A DNA stretch of 27,020 nt. It comes from Pseudomonadota bacterium (GTDB lineage Bacteria; Pseudomonadota; Gammaproteobacteria; Acidiferrobacterales; Acidiferrobacteraceae). The notes below the pieces were generated by a model. That model had not been told where the DNA came from, made no database searches, and saw only the letters and a program-made list of their open reading frames with translations. The DNA is taken from contig JAJZZU010000005.1 in NCBI GenBank assembly GCA_021797365.1, positions 1 to 27,020 on the forward strand, read 5' to 3'. The translations under genes were made by a program, and so were the position numbers. Position 1 is the first letter of the stretch; every line of letters starts with the position of its first letter. Shown here in pieces: positions 9,412-16,043 of the stretch.

Positions 9412-9516
9412 GATCGTCTCCCCTTATGGCGAGGGTGTTCACGCCCTTCACGGTGGCGCGCGTGATGTCGTTCAGGGAGGGACGACCATTCCATCGCTTA
9501 AGCTCGTGTCCAGGAA

Positions 9517-9540
9517 CTGGGATCCAGGCATGGATCCCAG
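9517..9540. repeat. 9-bp perfect inverted repeat
   Basis: CTGGGATCC (9517-9525) and GGATCCCAG (9532-9540) are exact reverse complements around a 6-base spacer. It lies between the IS110 remnant and the cyo promoter. It could be a leftover insertion-sequence end, a small repeat element or a terminator-like stem; no T-run follows. Confidence 0.5.
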
Positions 9541-9668
9541 ACGCCGGCGGCTCGTCCGCTATTCGTGTCTGCTGCCCCCGATAACGATCCGCGTGACCGA
9601 TCGCGCGCGGCGAGTCCCGTGGCACCGACCCGTCGATCTTTTTTATGGGTACTGTGGCAAAAATCTTC

Positions 9669-9703
9669 TTGGCGTATTGCGATTTCGCATATTATTATAT
9701 GCG
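9669..9703 (+). promoter_or_regulatory. Putative cyo promoter with overlapping palindrome
   Basis: A -35-like TTGGCG (9669-9674) and a -10-like TATTAT (9693-9698) are separated by 18 bases in a locally AT-rich stretch inside GC-rich DNA. A second TATTAT copy at 9690-9695 would give a 15-base spacer. A palindrome of 7-bp arms, CGCATAT (9686-9692) and ATATGCG (9697-9703) with spacer TATT, covers the -10 box, an arrangement typical of an operator. The cyoA start is about 75 bases further on. Confidence 0.45.
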
Positions 9704-9777
9704 CCAATGATGTATAGGAGCCCGCCGCATTGGGGCTCCTGTCCGTTCGCCCAAGGAAACGCGCGGGAGGCGTCACG

Positions 9778-10740
9778 ATGCTGGCCAGGCGGTACGATAT
9801 GATTGCACGCAGGATTGGGCATCTCGCCCGGTCCCTGGTTCCTCTCTCCCTGCTATTTCTTTCCGGTTGTTCCGCCCATGGCCTTGCCCGACAATTCCTG
9901 ATCTTCCGGCCGGCGGGGCCCCTGTCGGCGGCCGATATGCGATTTACGATCCTCGATGTCGCGGTCATGCTCGGGATCATTGTCCCCACGGCGATCATAA
10001 CCACCTACTTTCTGCTGCGCTATCGCAAGACCAACACTAATGCCACCTATGACCCCCACTGGTCTCATTCGAATCTCATAGAACTCATAGTGTGGGCGAT
10101 CCCGCTGCTCACCGTGGCGATGCTCGGCTATGAGTCGTATAAGGGGACCTATGCGGTCAATCCCTACGATCCCCGCATGATCAAGACCAAGACCGCATCG
10201 GCCGCCAATCCCGGGGGCGCGCCTCTGAACGTCGATGTCATCACCACCGACTGGCAATGGCTGTTCGTCTATCCAAAGCAGCATATCGCGGTCGCCAATG
10301 AACTCGTGATTCCGCGCGGGATGCCGGTGGTATTTCATATGACGTCGGCCACCGTCGTGAATGACTTCTTCATACCCAACTTGGCCGGCATGATCGATGT
10401 CATGCCTGGTATGCGCACAAAGCAGGTGCTGGTGGCCGACAAGATCGGTCAATACAGGGGATATTCCGCGAACTTCAGCGGCGCCGGCTTCTCGTGGATG
10501 GGGTTCAAGACGCATGTGGTGAGTAGCGCGCACTTTACGCGCTGGATCCAGTCGATCCAGAAGTCTCCGCGGCACATGGACTATGCGCAGTTCAATAAAT
10601 TCGCCAGACCCACGACGAATATCGATGGCAAGACCCCCGCATTTTCGCATGTCCATGCGCGCCTCTTCGATCAGGTGATCAAGGGGGTGCTTGACGGCAA
10701 GGTCTATACCACGCGCATGCCGCCGCCCGGAGCCGCATAG
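9778..10740 (+). CDS. cyoA: Cytochrome bo3-type quinol oxidase subunit II (CyoA)
   Basis: A 320-residue inner-membrane lipoprotein, subunit II of a quinol oxidase. A signal peptide ends in lipobox LSGC with Cys31 as the lipidated residue. Two membrane helices follow (about residues 55-80 and 95-115), with the CyoA-type YRKTNTNATYDPHWSHSNLIE between them, then a periplasmic cupredoxin domain (DVITTDWQWLFVYPKQ, NDFFIPNLAGMIDVMPGM, YSANFSGAGFSWMGFK). The CuA copper ligands of cytochrome c oxidases (two cysteines and histidines) are absent, as expected for quinol oxidases. A C-terminal COX_ARM-like segment follows. ATG 9778 was chosen over GTG 9730 because GGGAGG precedes it and the signal peptide starts there. 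First gene of cyoABCD. Confidence 0.95.
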   Translation: MLARRYDMIARRIGHLARSLVPLSLLFLSGCSAHGLARQFLIFRPAGPLSAADMRFTILDVAVMLGIIVPTAIITTYFLLRYRKTNTNATYDPHWSHSNLIELIVWAIPLLTVAMLGYESYKGTYAVNPYDPRMIKTKTASAANPGGAPLNVDVITTDWQWLFVYPKQHIAVANELVIPRGMPVVFHMTSATVVNDFFIPNLAGMIDVMPGMRTKQVLVADKIGQYRGYSANFSGAGFSWMGFKTHVVSSAHFTRWIQSIQKSPRHMDYAQFNKFARPTTNIDGKTPAFSHVHARLFDQVIKGVLDGKVYTTRMPPPGAA

Positions 10741-10820
10741 GGCTCGGGATTTGTGTGTCGGGCTGACCCCGGCTGTGGTGCGTCGCTTAGTGTGTCTCGC
10801 TTAAAGAGGAGTGTCCGATT

Positions 10821-12902
10821 ATGGTGAACGTGCAAGGACCCTGGAGCCCGCTCTTAGGGCGTTTGTCGCTCGGGGCGATCCCAGACAACCCCATTATCGC
10901 TGGCGCGTTCGTGTTCGCGGCCGTGCTTGGCGCGGTCATCCTTGGCTACCTCACCTTCGGACACAAGTGGGGCTATCTCTGGCGCGAGTGGCTGACCACG
11001 GTCGATCATAAGAAGATCGGGGTCATGTACATCATCATTGGGCTTGTGATGCTGTTTCGCGGCTTCATCGACGCCCTCATGATGCGCACCCAGCAGGTGA
11101 TGGCCTGCGGTCCGCATTCACCTGGTTTCCTCGGGGCCGCGCATGGCTATCTCCTGCCCTACCACTTCGACCAGATCTACAGCGCGCATGGGACCATCAT
11201 GATCCTGTTTGCCGCGACCCCGATCCTGGTCGGCCTCATGAACGTCGTCGTGCCTCTGCAGATCGGCGCGCGCGACATGGCGTTCCCGTATCTCAACGCC
11301 CTCGGACTGTGGCTGACCGCGGTGGGTGCGGCGCTCATCATGCTATCGCTGTTTGTCGGGGACTTCTCGCATGCCGGCTGGGTCGGGCTTACGCCCTTGA
11401 CCGAGATTGCCTACAGTCCCGGCGTCGGTGTGGATTACTGGATGTGGGCGATCCAGATATCGAGTGTCGGCACGACCCTCGGCGCGGCCAATCTCATCGC
11501 GACCATCATCAAGATGCGTGCCCCCGGCATGACCTGGTCGCGGCTACCGATTTTCACCTGGACTGCGCTTAGCACCAACATCATTGCGCTTACCTCGTTT
11601 CCGGTCCTGGCCGTGGCGCTCGGTCTGCTCGGTGCTGACCGCTACTTCGGGACGCACTTCTTTACCGCCGGGCTTGGCGGCAATCTCATGCTGTACTCCG
11701 ATCTGTTCTGGATCTGGGGTCACCCGGAGGTGTACTTTGTGATCCTGCCTGCGTTCGGCATGATGTCGGAGATCATCCCGACGTTTGCCGAGAAGCCGCT
11801 CTTTGGCTACGCGACCATGGTGGCGGCGAGTTTCGCCATCGCCGGAGTGTCGTGGTCGGTGTGGCTGCATCACTTCTTCACCATGGGCGCGGGGCCGCAG
11901 GTCAACACCTTCTTCAGCATCGCCACCATGGTGGTAGGAATCCCGACGGGCGTGAAGGTCTTTAACTGGGCGTTCACCGTCTATCGTGGGCGCAGTCGCT
12001 TCGACACCCCCATGCTATGGGCGGTGGGGGCGCTCTTCATGCTGCTCATCGGAGGTCTCACTGGCATGATGCTGGCGATGCCGCCAATCAACTACAGCGT
12101 CCATAATAGCGTGTTCGTTGTGGCGCATTTCCACACCATGCTGATGGTGGTGATCTACGGCATCATGGGCGCCGTGAACTTCTGGTTCCCGAAGGTCTTC
12201 GGTTTCAGGTTGAATGAGGCCCTGGGCAAGCGCTTCTTCTGGTTCTTCACCGCCGGGACCATCATGGTGTTTATCCCTATGTATACCTCGGGCTTCATGG
12301 GCATGACCCGGCGCCTGGATTATCTCTCCAATCCGGCGCTGCTGCCCTTTGAGATCGCCGAAGAGATTGGCATCGGGTTCTATGTCGTGTCGATCTATTA
12401 CTTCGTACGCCAGCTTTATGTGAGCATACGTGACCGCGCCACCACGCGCGTGGGTGCCGATGCCTGGGGGAGCGCGCGCACGCTCGAGTGGCTCACGCCT
12501 TCGCCGGTGCCGTTTTACAACTATGCCGTGACCCCGCGCGTGCATGCGCGCGATGAGCTCGTGTGGCGCCGCGAGCAGGGGCTGGAGGGGGCGACGGTCA
12601 CTCAGTATGAAGACATCCCCATGCCCAAGAATACCCCGGTACCGCTTATCATCGGGGCGTTCGCGCTGGGCCTTGGATTCGGGCTCGTATGGCGGATATG
12701 GTGGCTCACCGATGTGTCGCTGCTGGCCATCATTCTGACTGTGATCGCGCGCTCCTTTGTGCGCGATACGGACTATATGGTGAAGGCCGGTTTCGTGCAG
12801 GAGACTGAACGGCGGCTTCGGCGCAATGCGCCTGGGGGGTCACGCGAGGGCGAGACGCGCGGTGGCATCGATATGTTCCGTCCGCATGAGTCGAATCCCT
12901 GA
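10821..12902 (+). CDS. cyoB: Cytochrome bo3-type quinol oxidase subunit I (CyoB)
   Basis: The 693-residue catalytic subunit of a proton-pumping heme-copper quinol oxidase with about 14-15 membrane helices. Metal ligands are present: His123 and His438 for the low-spin heme, His436 for the high-spin heme, and His301, His350 and His351 for CuB, with Tyr305 in WGHPEVY. Quinol-site residues known from E. coli CyoB (Arg71, Asp75, His98, Gln101) correspond to Arg80, Asp84, His115 and Gln118. D-channel Asp152 and Asn141/Asn159, Glu303 and K-channel Lys379 are kept, so it is an A-type enzyme. GAGGAGTG precedes ATG 10821. An insertion of about 8 residues relative to E. coli lies near 95-108. It transfers electrons from quinol to oxygen. 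Confidence 0.97.
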   Translation: MVNVQGPWSPLLGRLSLGAIPDNPIIAGAFVFAAVLGAVILGYLTFGHKWGYLWREWLTTVDHKKIGVMYIIIGLVMLFRGFIDALMMRTQQVMACGPHSPGFLGAAHGYLLPYHFDQIYSAHGTIMILFAATPILVGLMNVVVPLQIGARDMAFPYLNALGLWLTAVGAALIMLSLFVGDFSHAGWVGLTPLTEIAYSPGVGVDYWMWAIQISSVGTTLGAANLIATIIKMRAPGMTWSRLPIFTWTALSTNIIALTSFPVLAVALGLLGADRYFGTHFFTAGLGGNLMLYSDLFWIWGHPEVYFVILPAFGMMSEIIPTFAEKPLFGYATMVAASFAIAGVSWSVWLHHFFTMGAGPQVNTFFSIATMVVGIPTGVKVFNWAFTVYRGRSRFDTPMLWAVGALFMLLIGGLTGMMLAMPPINYSVHNSVFVVAHFHTMLMVVIYGIMGAVNFWFPKVFGFRLNEALGKRFFWFFTAGTIMVFIPMYTSGFMGMTRRLDYLSNPALLPFEIAEEIGIGFYVVSIYYFVRQLYVSIRDRATTRVGADAWGSARTLEWLTPSPVPFYNYAVTPRVHARDELVWRREQGLEGATVTQYEDIPMPKNTPVPLIIGAFALGLGFGLVWRIWWLTDVSLLAIILTVIARSFVRDTDYMVKAGFVQETERRLRRNAPGGSREGETRGGIDMFRPHESNP

Positions 12903-12955
12903 CTGGGGCAGGCGAGCGGGCGATCATGGTTTGGTAGCAAGGGTGAGGATAGGTG

Positions 12956-13585
12956 ATGGCGACGGCAAGCGGTGGTATGGATTCGGCGGCTGACGGTCTC
13001 TGGGAGGCCCATTATCACCATGATGTGATAGCGACGCGTACGCTCGGTTTCTGGCTGTATATGCTGAGCGATGCGATGATCTTCGCAGGTCTGTTCGCGG
13101 CGTATGGGGTGTTGAGTCATAGCTACAATGCCGCCGGGGGACCGACCCTCCATACCGTGGTGGATCCCTTGTCGGCCTATGGCGAGACCCTCGCAGTGTT
13201 TACGAGCGTGCTCGCTTATGGCGGCGCGATGGTGGCGTTGAAGCACAATAATCGCACCGGGGTGCTTTTCGGTCTGGGTGCGGCGTTTATCCTGGGTGCG
13301 GTATTTCTGGGGCTCGAGATCCAGGATTTCGCGCAGCTCTTCCATGCCGGCATCTACCCGCAAGACAGCGGCTATTTGTCGGCGTTTTTCGCGCTGGTCA
13401 TGACCCATGGCCTGCACATGGCCTTCGGGCTATTGTGGATGGCGGTGCTGTTCGTGCAGGTGGCCACCCAGGGCTTCACTGATAAGACCGTCTACCGGCT
13501 CTTGAACCTGAAGCTCTTCTGGCACTTCCAGGCCGTCATCTGGGTCCTGGTATTCACCTTTGTCGATATGCGAGGAGTGCTGTAA
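12956..13585 (+). CDS. cyoC: Cytochrome bo3-type quinol oxidase subunit III (CyoC)
   Basis: A 209-residue, five-helix membrane protein of the heme-copper oxidase subunit III family, close in length to E. coli CyoC (204). Recognisable blocks are GFWLYMLSDAMIFAGLFAAY, FLGLEIQDFAQLFHAG, SGYLSAFFALVMTHGLHM and the C-terminal LFWHFQAVIWVLVFTFVD. The conserved Glu in the third helix region (LGLEIQDF) and the His of THGLH are present. A GTG at 12953 is also in frame, but ATG 12956 is better placed after the GGTGAGGATAGG stretch. It lies 53 bases after cyoB and overlaps cyoD by one base (TAATG). Confidence 0.95.
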   Translation: MATASGGMDSAADGLWEAHYHHDVIATRTLGFWLYMLSDAMIFAGLFAAYGVLSHSYNAAGGPTLHTVVDPLSAYGETLAVFTSVLAYGGAMVALKHNNRTGVLFGLGAAFILGAVFLGLEIQDFAQLFHAGIYPQDSGYLSAFFALVMTHGLHMAFGLLWMAVLFVQVATQGFTDKTVYRLLNLKLFWHFQAVIWVLVFTFVDMRGVL

Positions 13586-13935
13586 TGGCGCACGATGTCC
13601 ATGATCCCTTGAAGCATCCCGAGGTCCAGCTGGCAAGCGGCCGGGCCTATGTGGCGGCGTTTTTGATCGCTACCATCCTTATGACAGTAGCGCTTTATAT
13701 CGCCCGGCACCCGGCAGTCGCACCCCACACCCTGCTTGTCCTGTCCGGCCTGGCAGCGCTTGTGGTCGCAGTCCAGTTACTGCTGTTGTTGCAGCTCAAC
13801 CTGTCGTCGACCCAGATCTGGACTACGGTATCGTTCGCGCTTGCCTTTCCGCTGTTTGTGATCGCCGTAGGGCTCAGTATGTGGATGTTCCAATCCTTGG
13901 ATGCACGCACCATGCTCATGGGGCTCATGCACTAG
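13585..13935 (+). CDS. cyoD: Cytochrome bo3-type quinol oxidase subunit IV (CyoD)
   Basis: A 116-residue membrane protein with three hydrophobic helices (about residues 23-43, 47-70 and 83-105), the size and topology of CyoD. The family block HPEVQLASGRAYVAAFLIATILM begins the first helix, and LQLNLSSTQIWTTVSFALAFP resembles the second half of CyoD. This subunit helps assemble the CuB site of subunit I and is specific to quinol oxidases. Its ATG overlaps the cyoC stop by one base, so translation is probably coupled. Confidence 0.92.
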   Translation: MAHDVHDPLKHPEVQLASGRAYVAAFLIATILMTVALYIARHPAVAPHTLLVLSGLAALVVAVQLLLLLQLNLSSTQIWTTVSFALAFPLFVIAVGLSMWMFQSLDARTMLMGLMH

Positions 13936-13992
13936 ACGTCGGGGCAGCGCCCAAGGGGTATCCGCTCAAGGGCGCCGCAAGGCGGTGGGGTG

Positions 13993-14021
13993 TTGGTTTA
14001 ATATCCCTCTTGCGGTATTGT
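13993..14021 (+). promoter_or_regulatory. Possible internal promoter before the heme A synthase-like gene
   Basis: TTGGTT (13993-13998) and TATTGT (14016-14021) are separated by 17 bases in the 120-base gap between cyoD and the next gene. Such a promoter would allow the heme-biosynthesis genes to be expressed apart from the oxidase subunits. The match to the -10 consensus is only moderate. Confidence 0.35.
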
Positions 14022-14055
14022 CCGCGTGCAGCCCCGGTGGGCCGACGAGGAGGAT

Positions 14056-14970
14056 ATGGAACATAAAAATTCCGAGCACCATGTGGTGCAGGGCGAGGTC
14101 ACGACTGCAGTCCGCGTGGCCAATGTATTCATCGCGGGGCTCATTTTCGTGGCCATCGCCGCCGGGATATGGCGTGGCACCACATCGGTAGCCATGGGTC
14201 GCGAGGCCTGGGTGCAGGCGCTCATGCTCACCCAGGTGCTATTTGCGATCGCCATTATCTTGCTGGGCAGCCTCGTTGAGGGGTTTGGATTCGGGCTATC
14301 CTTGGGAACCCGCTGGCCGTATACCCGTAACATCCTGACGCTTCTCGTGCGGGGGGATCCAGAGGCGGCCCATAGGGTGGTGGCGACGACCCTGGGCCTG
14401 ATTGGGGTGGCGCTCGTGGTTTTGCATCCTGACGCCGCGACCATCACCGGACTTGCGCTGATCGTGGCCACCGCACTCTTTGGTATGGGGACCCTGCATG
14501 TCCTGGCGGGCCGGGCGCCGGCGTTCGTGCATGGCACGCATGGGCTTTTGGCCTACAGCGTGCTCGTATCCTATCTCGTGGGGCTGCGTTACCCGGACAT
14601 CCATTTTCTGCAGTATCTTGATACCAGTATTGCCCTGCACGCGGTATTTCTGGCGATCTTCCTGGGCGGTATGACCACCGGCCAGCGCGGCTTCGGGCAA
14701 CCCATCGAGCCATTCGTCGCGCCTAAGCGCGCTTCGCAGTGGACGGTTGCAATCCACATTCTCGCGGCGTTGCTGGTCGTGGGCACCCTCGGATGGATGA
14801 TGCCCGCGTATCCCGTGGCCTTTTATCTTGCGATCGCGCAGTTCGCGGTCGGGTTCTTACTGTTCCATGGTGTGAACTTGCGCCCCAAGGCCCCGGGCGC
14901 GGTAGTGGTGTTCCATCAGGCCATGGTACTCGCCATCACCTTGGCGATCGTATTGAACTGGCAGGTGTAG
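14056..14970 (+). CDS. Histidine-rich multi-pass membrane protein, heme A synthase (CtaA/COX15)-like
   Basis: A 304-residue protein with eight or nine predicted membrane helices and many histidines at or near helix ends: His106 (AAHRVVATTLGLIGVAL), His148, His159 and His162 (VHGTHGLLAY), His195 (IALHAVFLAIF), His234 (AIHILAALL) and His287 (FHQAMVLAITLAI). The length and the HRxxAxxLGL block resemble heme A synthases, which oxidise heme O to heme A using bis-His hemes. Overall similarity is weak and the usual EWxHR and cysteine-loop motifs are not seen, so this is a tentative family call. ATG 14056 has a GAGGAGGA site; the frame is open back to 14026. It sits between cyoD and cyoE, 30 bases before cyoE, supporting a role in heme supply or oxidase assembly. 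Alternatively it is an unrelated heme-b membrane protein. Confidence 0.5.
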   Translation: MEHKNSEHHVVQGEVTTAVRVANVFIAGLIFVAIAAGIWRGTTSVAMGREAWVQALMLTQVLFAIAIILLGSLVEGFGFGLSLGTRWPYTRNILTLLVRGDPEAAHRVVATTLGLIGVALVVLHPDAATITGLALIVATALFGMGTLHVLAGRAPAFVHGTHGLLAYSVLVSYLVGLRYPDIHFLQYLDTSIALHAVFLAIFLGGMTTGQRGFGQPIEPFVAPKRASQWTVAIHILAALLVVGTLGWMMPAYPVAFYLAIAQFAVGFLLFHGVNLRPKAPGAVVVFHQAMVLAITLAIVLNWQV

Positions 14971-15000
14971 GGGCCTTCGCGGCGGACGGCAGGAGGGTTC

Positions 15001-16008
15001 ATGACAGCAAAGGCAGTGAAGGGGTCGGTGGCGTCGGCCGCGGGTGGCAGTGTCGCGATGGCCGTGGTCCGCGATCTCCTGGTGCTCGCCAAGGCGCGCG
15101 TGGTCTCGTTGTTGGTGTTCACAGGCGCGGTCGGGGCGGTATTGGCCCCGGGCTTTTCGCAGCATCTCCTGGGCGCGGGCGCAGGTCTCCTTGGCATCGC
15201 GCTGGCCGGCGGTGCGGGCGGCGTCATCAATCAGTTGATCGAGCCGTCGCTGGATCAGCACATGCGCCGTACTCGTCAGCGGCCGCTTGCCGTCGGCCGG
15301 ATCTCGCGACCTCGCGCCGTGATGTTCGCCGCCGCACTGTTCACGGCATCGGTGCTCGTGCTGCTATTGGCGACCAATCTCTGGACGCTGGCCTTCACGC
15401 TCATCGGCACCCTCGGTTACGGGGTGATCTATACGGTCTACCTAAAGCCCAATACCCCTTGGAATATCGTATGGGGCGGTATCGGCGGCGCGCTGCCACC
15501 GATCATAGGTTGGACGGCCGCCGGCGGCGCACCCGACGCGCTGCTGCCATGGAGTCTGGTGGCGTTGGTGTCGGTGTGGACCCCGGCGCATTTCTGGCCG
15601 CTTGCGATCTGCTGCCGCGAGGACTACGCCCAGGCCTGCATTCCGATGCTGCCGGTGACGCATGGTGTCGACCGCACGCGCCGCGAGATCGTGAAATACG
15701 CCATCGCCACCCTTATCGTGAGCCTGATCCCGGTCATCGCCAACGGGAACGTCCTGTACGCGGTGGCGGCTGCCGGTCTCGGGTTCTACTATCTCGGCAT
15801 GACCCTGAAACTGCGACGCATGCCCGTGGATGACGGCATGGATCGCTATGCGCGGCGCGTGTTTCAGGTCTCGATCAGTTACCTGTTCGCGTTGTTTACC
15901 TTGCTCGTCATCGGTCATTACATGGGTCCGAGCGGCGTCGTGCGCGAGGCTGGCACGGCGGTGCGCGCGCTCGGTCATCACATCCTGGGCCAGATCAGCC
16001 GCGCCTGA
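15001..16008 (+). CDS. cyoE: Protoheme IX farnesyltransferase (heme O synthase)
   Basis: A 335-residue UbiA-superfamily prenyltransferase that adds a farnesyl group to heme B to make heme O, the high-spin heme precursor of the oxidase. The first metal/diphosphate motif is NQLIEPSLDQHMRRTRQRP, with Asn77, Glu81 and Asp85. Glu replaces the first Asp of the E. coli type, as in the COX10-like NQxxExxxD variant. The second region contains YTVYLKPNTPWNIVWGG and GALPPIIGWTAAGG, followed by SVWTPAHFWPLAI and CREDYAQACIPMLPVTHG. Eight or nine membrane helices are expected. GGCAGGAGGG precedes ATG 15001. It is the last gene of the cyo operon and also fits the name ctaB, if the pathway continues to heme A. 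Confidence 0.95.
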   Translation: MTAKAVKGSVASAAGGSVAMAVVRDLLVLAKARVVSLLVFTGAVGAVLAPGFSQHLLGAGAGLLGIALAGGAGGVINQLIEPSLDQHMRRTRQRPLAVGRISRPRAVMFAAALFTASVLVLLLATNLWTLAFTLIGTLGYGVIYTVYLKPNTPWNIVWGGIGGALPPIIGWTAAGGAPDALLPWSLVALVSVWTPAHFWPLAICCREDYAQACIPMLPVTHGVDRTRREIVKYAIATLIVSLIPVIANGNVLYAVAAAGLGFYYLGMTLKLRRMPVDDGMDRYARRVFQVSISYLFALFTLLVIGHYMGPSGVVREAGTAVRALGHHILGQISRA

Positions 16009-16021
16009 TCCCAGGCGCGGC
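15998..16021. terminator. Strong hairpin between convergent cyoE and tetH
   Basis: A perfect 10-bp stem, GCCGCGCCTG (15998-16007) with CAGGCGCGGC (16012-16021) and loop ATCC, spans the cyoE stop codon. It lies between the convergent cyoE and tetH genes and could end transcription from both sides. No T-run follows on either strand, so it may act with Rho or as an mRNA-end stabiliser. Confidence 0.55.
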
Positions 16022-16043
16022 TGCGGGGTTGGGCCTCTGTCGG

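Larger units (their letters stand above)
8471..9777. other. Gene-poor interval with transposon fossils before the cyo operon
   Basis: No intact gene is seen in these 1.3 kb. The interval holds the IS630-type and IS110-type fragments, an inverted repeat at 9517-9540, and the promoter region of the cyo operon from about 9660. The remaining open frames lack ribosome sites and family motifs. Confidence 0.7.

Noticed and set aside
9778..10740. Subunit II of an aa3-type cytochrome c oxidase, as in the rusticyanin operon of iron oxidisers
   Set aside because: CuA ligands are missing, the protein is a lipoprotein with CyoA motifs, and subunit I keeps the quinol-site residues.
14739..15833. 364-residue plus-strand open frame across the membrane-protein and cyoE genes
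   Set aside because: Out-of-frame shadow of two well-supported genes with arginine/glycine-rich composition.
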